DNA from: Rubrivivax sp.
GTDB taxonomy: Bacteria; Pseudomonadota; Gammaproteobacteria; Burkholderiales; Burkholderiaceae_C
DNA length: 10,089 bases
Assembly (NCBI GenBank): GCA_020851615.1
Contig: JADZCL010000106.1
Location: 1-10,089 of the forward strand
Reading direction: 5' to 3'
The notes under the pieces are model-generated. The model had not been told where the DNA came from. It did no database searches and saw only the letters and a program-made list of their open reading frames with translations. Positions 1 through 5,903 of this stretch are shown one piece after another; the stretch's first letter is position 1; every line of letters starts with the position of its first letter. A program made the translations under genes and the position numbers.

Positions 1-191
1 CGGTCAGCGACGCCGTGCCGGTGCCGGTGATCGCCTCAGGTGGGGTCGGCACGCTCGAGCACTTGAGCGAGGGCATTCGCCGCGCAGGCGCCGACGCAGT
101 GCTGGCCGCCAGCATCTTCCACAGCGGCGAGTTCACGGTCGGCCAGGCCAAGGCGCTGCTGGCACGCGACGGCATTCCCGTGCGCCTGTGA
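1..191 (+). CDS. hisF: Imidazole glycerol phosphate synthase cyclase subunit HisF, C-terminal fragment (5' end outside window)
   Basis: Only the last 62 codons are present; the frame begins at base 3 and ends with TGA at 189-191. The translation contains [14 protein letters not shown], then [11 protein letters not shown], and ends GIPVRL. This is the end of the HisF TIM barrel: the Ser-Gly-Gly phosphate-binding loop after beta-strand 7 and the LAAS(I/V)FH phosphate-binding strand 8. HisF uses ammonia from the HisH glutaminase to convert PRFAR into imidazole glycerol phosphate and AICAR in cytoplasmic histidine synthesis. HisA, a paralogous barrel, was considered but lacks the LAASIFH signature. 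The stop overlaps the GTG start of rsmD by four bases (GTGA). hisF is more usually followed by hisI, so having rsmD next is unexpected. Family assignment is firm; nothing can be said about the missing part. Confidence 0.9.
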   Translation, partial: VSDAVPVPVIASGGVGTLEHLSEGIRRAGADAVLAASIFHSGEFTVGQAKALLARDGIPVRL

Positions 192-778
192 GTGCCCGCC
201 GCACCCACACCGTCCGCCTGATCGGCGGCCAGTGGAAGCGCAGGCGCCTGCCCGTGGCCGACCGCAGCGGCCTGCGGCCCAGCCCCGACCGGGTGCGCGA
301 GACCCTCTTCAACTGGCTCGGCCAGGACCTGGACGGGTGGCACGTGCTGGACGCCTTTGCCGGCAGCGGCGCACTGGGCTTCGAGGCCGCATCGCGTGGC
401 GCGGCCGAGGTGGTGCTGCTTGAACGCGACGCCGAACTCAGCCGCAGCCTGCAGGCCAGCAAGCAGCGGCTGGGCGCTGGCAGCGTGACCGTCTGTGGCG
501 TCGACGCGCTGGCCTGGATGGCACGTTGCACGCCGGCACGCTTTCACCTCGTGCTGCTCGACCCGCCGTTCCACAGCGGGCTGCTGGCCGCGGCGCTGCC
601 GCTGGCGGTGCCGCTGCTCGTCGAAGGCGGCTGGCTCTACGTCGAGTCGGACCACGCTCTGGCCGAGCCGCTGCCAGGTCTGGCGCTGCATCGCGCAGGA
701 CGTGCCGGCGTGGTGCAGCACAGCCTCTGGCAGCGCCGCTACACTGCGCCCGTCGAAAGCCCAGAGACGACACCGTGA
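188..778 (+). CDS. rsmD: 16S rRNA (guanine(966)-N2)-methyltransferase RsmD
   Basis: A protein of 196 residues, the usual RsmD length. It transfers a methyl group from SAM to N2 of G966 in 16S rRNA during 30S assembly. Visible signatures are the N-terminal [15 protein letters not shown], then [16 protein letters not shown] (residues 29-44), SAM-binding motif [14 protein letters not shown] (55-67) and the catalytic-type motif DPPF (125-128). The GTG at 188 is chosen because RsmD proteins begin a few residues before the V-R-(L/I)-I-G-G segment, and because GTG forms a GTGA overlap with the hisF stop. No clear Shine-Dalgarno sequence precedes it, so translational coupling to hisF is likely (inference). 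The 3' end makes a second GTGA overlap with coaD. rsmD-coaD is a widespread gene pair. Confidence 0.95.
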   Translation: MSARRTHTVRLIGGQWKRRRLPVADRSGLRPSPDRVRETLFNWLGQDLDGWHVLDAFAGSGALGFEAASRGAAEVVLLERDAELSRSLQASKQRLGAGSVTVCGVDALAWMARCTPARFHLVLLDPPFHSGLLAAALPLAVPLLVEGGWLYVESDHALAEPLPGLALHRAGRAGVVQHSLWQRRYTAPVESPETTP

Positions 779-1275
779 CCCCAAGCAAGCCGCTGACCGC
801 CGTCTATCCCGGGACCTTCGACCCGATGACGCTCGGGCACGAGGACCTGATGCGGCGCGCCTCGCGGCTGTTCGAGCGCTTGATCCTGGCCGTTGCCGTC
901 GGGCACCACAAGCGCACGATGTTCACCATCACCGAGCGCCTGGAGATCGCCGCCGAGATCGCCGCGCCCTACCGCAACGTCGAGGTGACGGCCTTTCGCG
1001 GCTTGCTGCGCGACTTCGTCGTCGAGCGCGGCGGCCTGGTCGTCGTGCGTGGCCTGCGCGCCGTGAGCGACTTCGAGTACGAGTTCCAGATGGCCGGCAT
1101 GAACCGCCAGCTGATGCCCGAGGTCGAGACCGTCTTCATGACACCCTCGGACCAGTACCAGTTCGTCAGCGGCACCTTCGTGCGCGAGATCGCAAGCCTG
1201 GGCGGCGACGTCTCCAAGTTCGTCGCCCCGTCGGTCCTGCGGCGGCTGAAGGAACGCGTCACCCGCCCCGAGTGA
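775..1275 (+). CDS. coaD: Phosphopantetheine adenylyltransferase CoaD
   Basis: A protein of 166 residues, typical for bacterial PPAT. It joins ATP and 4'-phosphopantetheine to give dephospho-CoA and pyrophosphate, the penultimate step of coenzyme A synthesis, as a cytoplasmic hexamer. The nucleotidyltransferase signatures are clear: [12 protein letters not shown] near the N-terminus (GTFDP 13-17, the T-x-G-H motif at 19-22), [14 protein letters not shown] (90-103) and the ATP-site motif VSGTFVRE (131-138) followed by [10 protein letters not shown]. The start is GTG at 775, overlapping the rsmD stop in GTGA; the open frame continues further upstream, but that part is rsmD read in another frame and lacks PPAT similarity. 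coaD ends 18 bases before the end of the convergent DUF4124-type gene. In relatives a ferredoxin gene often follows coaD (from memory); none is present here. Confidence 0.96.
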   Translation: MTPSKPLTAVYPGTFDPMTLGHEDLMRRASRLFERLILAVAVGHHKRTMFTITERLEIAAEIAAPYRNVEVTAFRGLLRDFVVERGGLVVVRGLRAVSDFEYEFQMAGMNRQLMPEVETVFMTPSDQYQFVSGTFVREIASLGGDVSKFVAPSVLRRLKERVTRPE

Positions 1276-1293
1276 CACCCTGGGCGGGGCCGA

Positions 1294-1761
1294 TCAGGGG
1301 CGCCGCTGCCCCCGCCGACCCCGGTCGCCGGCCTCATGCCAGTCTGTACGCCAGTCTGCACGCCAGTCTGCACGCCGCGTCCGCTGGCGCGGCTGCTGCG
1401 CCCACTGCGCGCCCTCCCGCTCCGCATCGCGCCTTGAATACAGCGTCTTGGGCTCCTCAGGCTTGATGCCCGCCGCACCCTGGCCCCGCGCCTGCGCCTC
1501 ACGCAGGCGCTGCTGGCGCTCCTGGCGCAACTGCTGCGCCAGTTGTTGCTCGCGCAGAGCCACCTGCTGCGCCTGCGCCCGCTGGTCGTCGTCACGCGGA
1601 TCAGCCACGTCCAGCGCGCGGCCACCCGGGCAAGGCAGGTCGCTGTAGCTGCGGCCGTCACTGCCACAACGCCAGACCGTCTGCGCCGACGCCCCGGCTG
1701 CGGGTGCAAGGCAGAACATCATCACCGTGAGGGCCAGCGCCGGCCCGCGTGTGCGCCTCAT
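1294..1761 (-). CDS. Small secreted DUF4124-type protein with glutamine-rich helix and RADW repeats
   Basis: A predicted protein of 155 residues. Residues 1-27 look like a signal peptide: MRRTR, a hydrophobic core [12 protein letters not shown], then AAGASAQ with a signal peptidase I-like A-S-A site. Mature residues 28-55 ([20 protein letters not shown]...) match the DUF4124 pattern, in which a short beta segment carries Y-S-D-x-P-C and two cysteines (C32 and C44 here). Residues 58-92 are rich in Gln, Arg and Ala and probably form a long helix or coiled coil. The C-terminal part is basic, with three R-(A/T)-D-W units at about 130-141 encoded by a 12-bp tandem repeat. The start is ATG at 1761, supported by GGAGG seven bases upstream and by an ATGA overlap with the pth stop. 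The function of DUF4124 proteins is not known to me; an envelope location is inferred from the signal peptide. Confidence 0.8.
   Translation of the reverse strand: MRRTRGPALALTVMMFCLAPAAGASAQTVWRCGSDGRSYSDLPCPGGRALDVADPRDDDQRAQAQQVALREQQLAQQLRQERQQRLREAQARGQGAAGIKPEEPKTLYSRRDAEREGAQWAQQPRQRTRRADWRADWRTDWHEAGDRGRRGQRRP
1338..1373. repeat. 12-bp tandem repeat, three copies, inside the DUF4124-type gene
   Basis: Three head-to-tail copies of a 12-base unit, gccagtctg(t/c)ac on the + strand, occupy 1338-1349, 1350-1361 and 1362-1373. The last two are identical; the first differs by one base. The unit is a multiple of three, so changes in copy number keep the - strand reading frame, and each copy encodes Arg-(Ala/Thr)-Asp-Trp near the C-terminus of the protein. 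Low divergence between copies suggests recent slippage duplication (inference). Confidence 0.9.
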
Positions 1762-2399
1762 GATGCAACCTCCGGCGGCATGCTTGACAGCGAGGGCGCT
1801 GCGCTGCCGCGCGGCGGCTTCGGGCGCTGCGGCCCGGCGTGGATCTTCATCGTCGCGCGCTCCATGTCCCCTGCCAGCAGTTCGGCGTGTGCCTGCAGCG
1901 TGCGGTCGATGCAGGCGGCGAGCGCCTCGCGTTCCTCGGCTGGCGGCTTGCGCAGGACGTAGTCGACCACCTCGGCCTTCACCCCCGGGTGCCCGATGCC
2001 CAACCGCAGCCGCCAGAAGTCGGCCGTGCCCAGTTGCGCCTGAATGTCCTTCAAGCCGTTGTGCCCGCCGCTGCTGCCGCCACACTTGAGCCGCGCCTGA
2101 CCGGGCGGCAGATCGAGATCGTCGTGCACGACGAGGATCTCTCCGGGCGCGATCTTGTAGAAGCGTGCCAGCGCGGCCACGGCCTGCCCCGAGCGGTTCA
2201 TGAAGGTCATCGGCTGCAACAGCCACAAGGGGCCCTCGCCGCGGTTCACGCGCGCGAGGTGACCATGGCAACTGCGCTCGGGCAGCAAGCGCGCACCCCG
2301 CAGCGCGGCCAGGGCATCGACCCACCAGAAGCCGGCGTTGTGGCGCGTGCCAGCGTATTCGGGTCCGGGGTTGCCGAGGCCGGCGACGAGTCGAATCAT
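1758..2399 (-). CDS. pth: Peptidyl-tRNA hydrolase
   Basis: A protein of 213 residues that cleaves the ester bond of peptidyl-tRNAs dropped by the ribosome and so recycles tRNA. It begins [24 protein letters not shown]. Residues known to be catalytic or substrate-binding in E. coli Pth fall at the same numbers here: N10, H20 (catalytic base), N68 in MTFMNRSG, D93 in HDDLDLPPG and N114 in GGHNGLK. The family core ends near residue 190. The last 20 or so residues (from GPQRPKPP) are a Pro/Ser-rich tail that extends beyond the E. coli protein of about 194 residues. ATG at 2399 is the only start fitting the conserved N-terminus. No Shine-Dalgarno sequence is visible before it, but a TATGAT hexamer lies 8 bases upstream, so the mRNA may be leaderless. 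The stop overlaps the next gene's start in ATGA. Confidence 0.97.
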   Translation of the reverse strand: MIRLVAGLGNPGPEYAGTRHNAGFWWVDALAALRGARLLPERSCHGHLARVNRGEGPLWLLQPMTFMNRSGQAVAALARFYKIAPGEILVVHDDLDLPPGQARLKCGGSSGGHNGLKDIQAQLGTADFWRLRLGIGHPGVKAEVVDYVLRKPPAEEREALAACIDRTLQAHAELLAGDMERATMKIHAGPQRPKPPRGSAAPSLSSMPPEVAS

Positions 2400-2407
2400 G
2401 ATGGACC

Positions 2408-2413
2408 ATCATA
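2408..2413 (-). promoter_or_regulatory. Possible -10 element for pth
   Basis: The - strand reads TATGAT, five of six matches to the sigma-70 -10 consensus, 8 bases before the pth ATG and downstream of the rplY terminator. The expected -35 position (about 17 bases further up) shows no good TTGACA match. If used, transcription would start at or within a base or two of the ATG. Confidence 0.35.
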
Positions 2414-2459
2414 GGCAGCAAGCGCCCTGTGCGCGAGCGTGCAGCCGGGGGGGTTGCGC

Positions 2460-2493
2460 AAAAGCAGAGGGCCCCACACCGGGGGCCCTCTGC
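2460..2493 (-). terminator. Rho-independent terminator after rplY
   Basis: A perfect 12-bp inverted repeat pairs 2464-2475 (GCAGAGGGCCCC on +) with 2482-2493, with a 6-base loop. On the - strand it is followed by TTTT (2463-2460). It lies about 50 bases past the rplY stop codon, in the right orientation to end the rplY message. Between the stop and this stem a second, weaker pairing of two GGCGCC blocks (2510-2515 and 2523-2528 region) is possible. The terminator separates prs-rplY from pth, which then needs its own promoter or read-through. Confidence 0.85.
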
Positions 2494-2501
2494 GTACGCA
2501 G
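2490..2501. repeat. Perfect 12-bp palindrome overlapping the rplY terminator stem
   Basis: CTGCGTACGCAG is its own reverse complement. Its GCAG arm on the - strand is also the first four bases of the terminator stem, so the two foldings would compete in RNA. It could equally be a dimer-binding site in DNA or coincidence. Confidence 0.5.
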
Positions 2502-2542
2502 CCATCCGGCGCCACCAGAGGCGGCGCCAGCGGGTGCTGCGC

Positions 2543-3190
2543 CTACTTCCGGTTCTGCTTCTCGTCCTTCTTGGCCTTGCCCTTGCCCTTCTCGGGCGCC
2601 GCAACAACCGGTGTCGCAGCGACCTCTTCCTCTTCCTTGGCCACCGTGACCGAGACGATCACGGGGTTGCGCGTGCCGTGACGCACGGCCTTGATCCCGT
2701 CGGGCAGCTTCAGGTCGCTGGCATGCAGCGACTGCCCCTTGACGAGGCCGGAGAGATCGACGGTGACGAACTCGGGCAGTTGCGTGGCCAGGCACTCGAT
2801 CTCGAGCTCGTTGGCGACGTGGCCGATGAGGCACTTGTCGGTCTTGACCGCCGGCGAGATCTCCTCACCGGTGAAGTGCAGCGGCACCTTCTTGCGCAGC
2901 CGGGTGGTCTCGTCGACGCGCTGGAAATCGATGTGCAGCACGAGCGGCTTCCAGGCATGCATCTGGAAGGCGCGCAGCAGGACCTTCTGGCTCTGGCCGC
3001 CGAGTTCCATCTCGAGGATGGAGCTGTGGAAGGCCTCCTTCTTCAGCGCGAAGAAGAGCGCGTTGTGATCGAGCTCGATCATCGTCGGCGTACCGGCACC
3101 GTAGACGATGCCTGGCACCTTGGCGGCGTTGCGCAGGCGGCGGCTCGCTCCGGTCCCCTTGACGCTACGCTCGTAGGCTGTGAATTGCAT
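2543..3190 (-). CDS. rplY: 50S ribosomal protein L25, long Ctc/TL5-type form
   Basis: A protein of 215 residues that binds 5S rRNA in the central protuberance of the large subunit. Residues 1 to about 92 are the L25 domain ([41 protein letters not shown]). Residues about 98-183 are the C-terminal domain of the Ctc/TL5 form ([47 protein letters not shown]). The last 32 residues form a low-complexity tail, first acidic (KEEEE), then Ala/Pro/Val, then Lys-rich ([12 protein letters not shown]), as in many betaproteobacterial L25 proteins. E. coli L25 has only the first domain (94 residues). ATG at 3190 is preceded by GGAG with a 5-base spacer. prs lies 74 bases upstream in the same orientation, a classic pair likely to be co-transcribed, and a terminator follows. 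Confidence 0.96.
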   Translation of the reverse strand: MQFTAYERSVKGTGASRRLRNAAKVPGIVYGAGTPTMIELDHNALFFALKKEAFHSSILEMELGGQSQKVLLRAFQMHAWKPLVLHIDFQRVDETTRLRKKVPLHFTGEEISPAVKTDKCLIGHVANELEIECLATQLPEFVTVDLSGLVKGQSLHASDLKLPDGIKAVRHGTRNPVIVSVTVAKEEEEVAATPVVAAPEKGKGKAKKDEKQNRK

Positions 3191-3195
3191 GGTTT

Positions 3196-3199
3196 CTCC
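3196..3199 (-). promoter_or_regulatory. Ribosome binding site of rplY
   Basis: The - strand reads TTGGAGAAACC then ATG, giving a GGAG core 5 bases before the start at 3190. It supports that start over any internal one. Confidence 0.75.
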
Positions 3200-3237
3200 A
3201 AGTTGATGGCGCCCCGCGACCAGGGCGACCCTGACAA

Positions 3238-3253
3238 GGCTCCGGATGGAGCC
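3238..3253 (-). other. Short hairpin between prs and rplY
   Basis: GGCTCC and GGAGCC pair perfectly (6 bp) around a 4-base loop, 11 bases past the prs stop on the - strand. No T run follows, so it is not a standard terminator. It could protect the prs mRNA end or tune read-through into rplY, or be chance. Confidence 0.35.
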
Positions 3254-3264
3254 GCTTCGCGCCG

Positions 3265-4227
3265 TCAGAAGTTGTTGTTCTGCTCGGCGAAGAGGGAAGT
3301 GACCGACTCCCCGTCGCTGATGCGGCGGATGGTTTCGGCAAACAGGAAGGCAACCGAGAGCTGGCGGATGTTCGCGCAGGCCCGGGCGGCATCCGACAGC
3401 GGGATGGTGTTGGTGATCACGACCTCGTCGATGCGGGACGCGGACAGGCGTTCGATCGCCGGCCCCGAGAACACCGGGTGCGTGCAGTATGCGTAGACCT
3501 TGCGCGCGCCGCGCTCCTTGAGCACCTCGGCGGCTTTCACCAGCGTGCCGGCGGTGTCGATCATGTCGTCCATGATCACGCAGTTGCGGCCCTCGATCTC
3601 GCCGATGACGTGCATCACTTCGGACACGTTGGCCGCCGGGCGGCGCTTGTCGATGATCGCCAGGTCGCAGCCCAGCTGCTTGGCCAGTGCGCGCGCACGC
3701 ACGACACCCCCGACATCGGGCGAGACGACGACGAGGTTGCTGTAGTTGCGGCTCTTGACGTCGGAGAGCAGCACCGGACTGGCGTAGATGTTGTCGACCG
3801 GGATGTTGAAGAAGCCCTGGATCTGGTCGGCGTGCAGATCCATCGTCAGCACGCGCTCCACCCCCACCGTCTCGAGCAGGTTGGCAACCACCTTGGCGCT
3901 GATGGGCACGCGTGTGCTGCGCGGGCGGCGATCCTGGCGGGCGTAGCCGAAGTAGGGGATGACGGCGGTGATGCGGCGTGCGCTGGCGCGCTTGAGCGCA
4001 TCCACCATCAGCAACAGTTCCACCAGGTGCTCGTTGGTCGGCGCGCAGGTGGGCTGCACGACGAAGACGTCGCGCGCACGCACGTTCTGGCGGATCTCGA
4101 CCGTCACCTCGCCGTCGGAAAAGCGCCCGACCATCGCCCGACCGAGTTCAACCCCCAGGTGCGAGGCGATTTCCTGCGCCAGCACCGGATTGGCGTTGCC
4201 GGTGAAGAGCACGGTATTGAAGAGCAC
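3265..4227 (-). CDS. prs: Ribose-phosphate pyrophosphokinase (PRPP synthetase)
   Basis: A protein of 320 residues, close to the 315 of E. coli Prs. It transfers pyrophosphate from ATP to ribose 5-phosphate, making PRPP for purine, pyrimidine, NAD, histidine and tryptophan synthesis. Signatures in order: [14 protein letters not shown] (8-21), [12 protein letters not shown] (34-45), [14 protein letters not shown] (91-104, the ATP-binding flexible loop), [12 protein letters not shown] (129-140, metal-binding H132), [10 protein letters not shown] (169-178), IIDKRRP (191-197, with K194 and R196 at the catalytic positions) and the PRPP loop [13 protein letters not shown] (217-229). The start is GTG at 4227: no ATG lies in frame upstream before conserved sequence is lost, and GGAGA stands 6 bases before this GTG. 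The tRNA-Gln gene lies 90 bases upstream on the same strand and rplY follows, so all may share a transcript. Confidence 0.97.
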   Translation of the reverse strand: MLFNTVLFTGNANPVLAQEIASHLGVELGRAMVGRFSDGEVTVEIRQNVRARDVFVVQPTCAPTNEHLVELLLMVDALKRASARRITAVIPYFGYARQDRRPRSTRVPISAKVVANLLETVGVERVLTMDLHADQIQGFFNIPVDNIYASPVLLSDVKSRNYSNLVVVSPDVGGVVRARALAKQLGCDLAIIDKRRPAANVSEVMHVIGEIEGRNCVIMDDMIDTAGTLVKAAEVLKERGARKVYAYCTHPVFSGPAIERLSASRIDEVVITNTIPLSDAARACANIRQLSVAFLFAETIRRISDGESVTSLFAEQNNNF

Positions 4228-4233
4228 GATGGG

Positions 4234-4238
4234 TCTCC
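4234..4238 (-). promoter_or_regulatory. Ribosome binding site deciding the GTG start of prs
   Basis: The - strand reads GGAGA, then six bases, then GTG at 4227. The spacing is ideal and no ATG is available in this frame, so GTG is the most likely initiator. Confidence 0.7.
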
Positions 4239-4317
4239 GCTGGCATGCGAGGCCCGCTGCCTCGCGCGCGCGAACAAAGCCCTGGGCTTCGTCCGGTCGT
4301 CAGGGTGTCAGGATGTC

Positions 4318-4394
4318 TGGCAGGGGAGGAAGGATTCGAACCCTCGCATGTCGGAATCAAAATCCGATGCCTTAACCAACTTGGCTACTCCCCT
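4318..4394 (-). tRNA. tRNA-Gln (anticodon TTG)
   Basis: A complete 77-base cloverleaf with encoded CCA. Acceptor stem AGGGGAG pairs with CTCCCCT, followed by discriminator G and CCA at 4320-4318. The D arm reads GCCAAGTTGGTTAAGGC. The anticodon stem TCGGA/TCCGA encloses the loop TTTTGAT, giving anticodon TTG, which reads CAA and by wobble CAG. The T arm is GAGGG-TTCGAAT-CCTTC with one G-U pair. It sits between ispE (38 bases upstream) and prs (90 bases downstream) on the same strand, a position known from other Burkholderiales, and is probably processed from a longer transcript (inference). Confidence 0.96.
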
Positions 4395-4399
4395 ACACC

Positions 4400-4421
4400 G
4401 GATGCGGATCGCTCCGCACCC
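4400..4421 (-). other. Stable hairpin with GCGA tetraloop between ispE and tRNA-Gln
   Basis: On the - strand GGGTGCGGA pairs with TCCGCATCC: nine pairs, one of them G-U, around GCGA, a GNRA-type tetraloop. It lies 11 bases past the ispE stop and ends 5 bases before the mature 5' end of the tRNA. No T run follows, so it is not a canonical terminator. A role in protecting the ispE mRNA end or in tRNA processing is possible but unproven. Confidence 0.5.
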
Positions 4422-4432
4422 TGAAACACGTC

Positions 4433-5338
4433 TCAACCGGCCCAATCCGCAAGCGGATGCCGGGCCAGGCTGCGGCAAAGGCGACCCACCCAACCCGACG
4501 GCAGTGACTCCGTCACGAACGCAGCTTCGGGCTGGTCACCGGTACCGGCTCTTGCAAACACTGCGCTTCCCGAGCCCGTCATGCGGCTGTTGCCGAAGCG
4601 GGCCTGCAACCAGGCGGCAGCTTGTGCCACCTCGCTGCAGTGTTCCTCGGCGGCGGCCTGGAGATCGTTGCGGCCATGACCTGCAAGGACCTGTGCCACC
4701 CAACCTGCGGGCACCGAACGCGGTGCGAAAGCATCTGCAAGAGAGCCCGTCACTATAACAGCTTCGGGGCTGCGTTGAAGGCGCGGGCTCGCGAAGATCG
4801 TCGCCGTGGCGAGCTCCGCCTGCGGCTTCACGACGGCAAACCAGGCCGGGTTGAGCTCGATCGGCGTCAGGCGCTCGCCGATGCCCTCGACCACCGCGTT
4901 GCTACCCCCAACGAAGAAGGGCACGTCGGCACCGATTGCCGCCGCCAGGGCAAGCAGCCGTTGTCGGGGCCAGTGCAGACCCCACAGGCGGTTGAGCCCC
5001 AGCAGCGTGGTGGCGGCATCCGAGCTTCCGCCGCCCATCCCGGCCCCCGTGGGCACGCGCTTGTCGAGCGTGATGTCTACGCCCAGCCCGCAGCCGCTGG
5101 CCTGCTGCAACACGCGCGCCGCACGCAGGCACAAGTCGTCGGCCGGCAAGGCCGGCCCAAGGTCACGGCGCGCCAGGGCGCTGTCGCTGCGCCGCTCGAG
5201 GTGCAGCACATCGGCCCAGTCGATCAGCACGAAGACCGATTGCAGGAGGTGGTAGCCATCCGCGCGGCGTCCGACGACGTGCAGGAACAGGTTGAGCTTG
5301 GCCGGCGCCGGCAGGTCGTACAGGGCGCGCAAGGCCAT
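4433..5338 (-). CDS. ispE: 4-diphosphocytidyl-2-C-methyl-D-erythritol kinase IspE
   Basis: A protein of 301 residues of the GHMP kinase family. It phosphorylates the 2-OH of CDP-methylerythritol with ATP, the fourth step of the MEP pathway to IPP and DMAPP. Visible are APAKLNLFLHVVGRRADGYH (11-30) with the active-site Lys at 14, the ATP-binding glycine-rich loop PTGAGMGGGSSDAA (96-109), IGADVPFFVGG (135-145) with the catalytic-type Asp138, and the C-terminal GHMP motif RMTGSGSAVFA (252-262). The start is ATG at 5338, four bases after the lolB stop and preceded by AGGGG with a 7-base spacer. The frame is open further upstream but there it is only an alternative frame of lolB. The lolB-ispE-tRNA-prs order fits Burkholderiales. 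Confidence 0.96.
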   Translation of the reverse strand: MALRALYDLPAPAKLNLFLHVVGRRADGYHLLQSVFVLIDWADVLHLERRSDSALARRDLGPALPADDLCLRAARVLQQASGCGLGVDITLDKRVPTGAGMGGGSSDAATTLLGLNRLWGLHWPRQRLLALAAAIGADVPFFVGGSNAVVEGIGERLTPIELNPAWFAVVKPQAELATATIFASPRLQRSPEAVIVTGSLADAFAPRSVPAGWVAQVLAGHGRNDLQAAAEEHCSEVAQAAAWLQARFGNSRMTGSGSAVFARAGTGDQPEAAFVTESLPSGWVGRLCRSLARHPLADWAG

Positions 5339-5342
5339 GGGC

Positions 5343-5903
5343 TCACCCCTGGCGCACCAGCCGCACGCGCAGCTGCACGCGCGGAGCCTGCTCGCGCACG
5401 GCCTCGATGCGTCCATCGCCCAGCCCCGCCAGGCCGACCTGCCAGCCCAGCTGCGTGAAGCCGTCAGTCTGCGGCTGGGCCGGCGCCCCGGCCCAGGGCC
5501 GCCCCGCCAGCCAGTCCGGCAAGGCCCGCAGCGGCAGCGCCTCGCCCAGCGCGTGGCGCGAAAGACTCTCGAGGTCGGCATAGTGCCGCTCGCCCTGGCC
5601 CAGATTGAGCACCGCCTCTTCCGGACTCCAGCGTGCGGTGGCCAGGCGGTTGCCAAGCGGCGAAGACAGGTGCAGTTCGCCGCGCTGGCCGTCACCACGC
5701 AGGTCGAAGTCCGCGCTCAGGCTGCGCGCGGCGTGCGTGGCGTCGGCCTCGACCTGCAAGGACAGGCGTCCGCTCGTCCATGGGGCTGCGGCATCGGCTG
5801 CCGGGCGCGTCGCGCAGCCCGGCAGCAATCCGCCCCAGGGCAGCAAGGCCAGCAACAGGGTCCGCCGCGCGCGCTGCAGGCGGGGCAGGCGCGGCCGGTG
5901 CAT
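5343..5903 (-). CDS. lolB: Outer-membrane lipoprotein LolB
   Basis: A protein of 186 residues. LolB receives lipoproteins from the periplasmic carrier LolA and inserts them in the outer membrane; it is itself an outer-membrane lipoprotein. Residues 1-29 form a lipoprotein signal peptide: a basic start (MHRPRLPRLQRARR), a hydrophobic core, and lipobox LPGC with the lipidated cysteine at 30. Pro at -2 is unusual. The mature part shows the LolB pattern: GRLSLQVEA (45-53), a beta-rich stretch with DLRGDGQRGELHLSSPLG (67-84), W92, and LPLRALPDWLAGRP (123-136). The ATG start at 5903 shares its A with the TGA stop of the upstream TPR gene, so translation is probably coupled. ispE starts four bases after its stop. 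The family is divergent in sequence; the neighbourhood strengthens the call. Confidence 0.92.
   Translation of the reverse strand: MHRPRLPRLQRARRTLLLALLPWGGLLPGCATRPAADAAAPWTSGRLSLQVEADATHAARSLSADFDLRGDGQRGELHLSSPLGNRLATARWSPEEAVLNLGQGERHYADLESLSRHALGEALPLRALPDWLAGRPWAGAPAQPQTDGFTQLGWQVGLAGLGDGRIEAVREQAPRVQLRVRLVRQG

Noticed and set aside
1262..1288. Inverted repeat CCCGCCC/GGGCGGG around the coaD stop, considered as a bidirectional terminator between convergent genes
   Set aside because: The loop is 13 bases, one arm lies in coding sequence, and no T run follows on either strand. GC-rich chance pairing is as likely.
1762..2607. Upstream extension of the DUF4124-type gene to base 2607 in the same frame
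   Set aside because: The extension is only an alternative frame of pth, Arg-rich and crossing the rplY terminator. The ATG at 1761 has a signal peptide and a good ribosome binding site.
4263..4272. Alternating CG tract upstream of prs, considered as Z-DNA or a regulatory site
   Set aside because: Only ten bases, and expected by composition in DNA this GC-rich.
4275..4291. Seven-pair hairpin with 3-base loop between tRNA-Gln and prs, considered as a terminator
   Set aside because: The loop is very tight, one pair is G-U, and no T run follows on the - strand; read-through into prs is more likely.
2429..4758. Two overlapping + strand open frames opposite rplY, prs and the tRNA gene
   Set aside because: They read through a terminator and a tRNA and mirror codon bias of the strongly supported - strand genes. 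No domain is visible.
5301..5312. Perfect palindrome GCCGGCGCCGGC inside ispE
   Set aside because: It lies in coding sequence and is made only of G and C, so symmetric runs are common by chance here.
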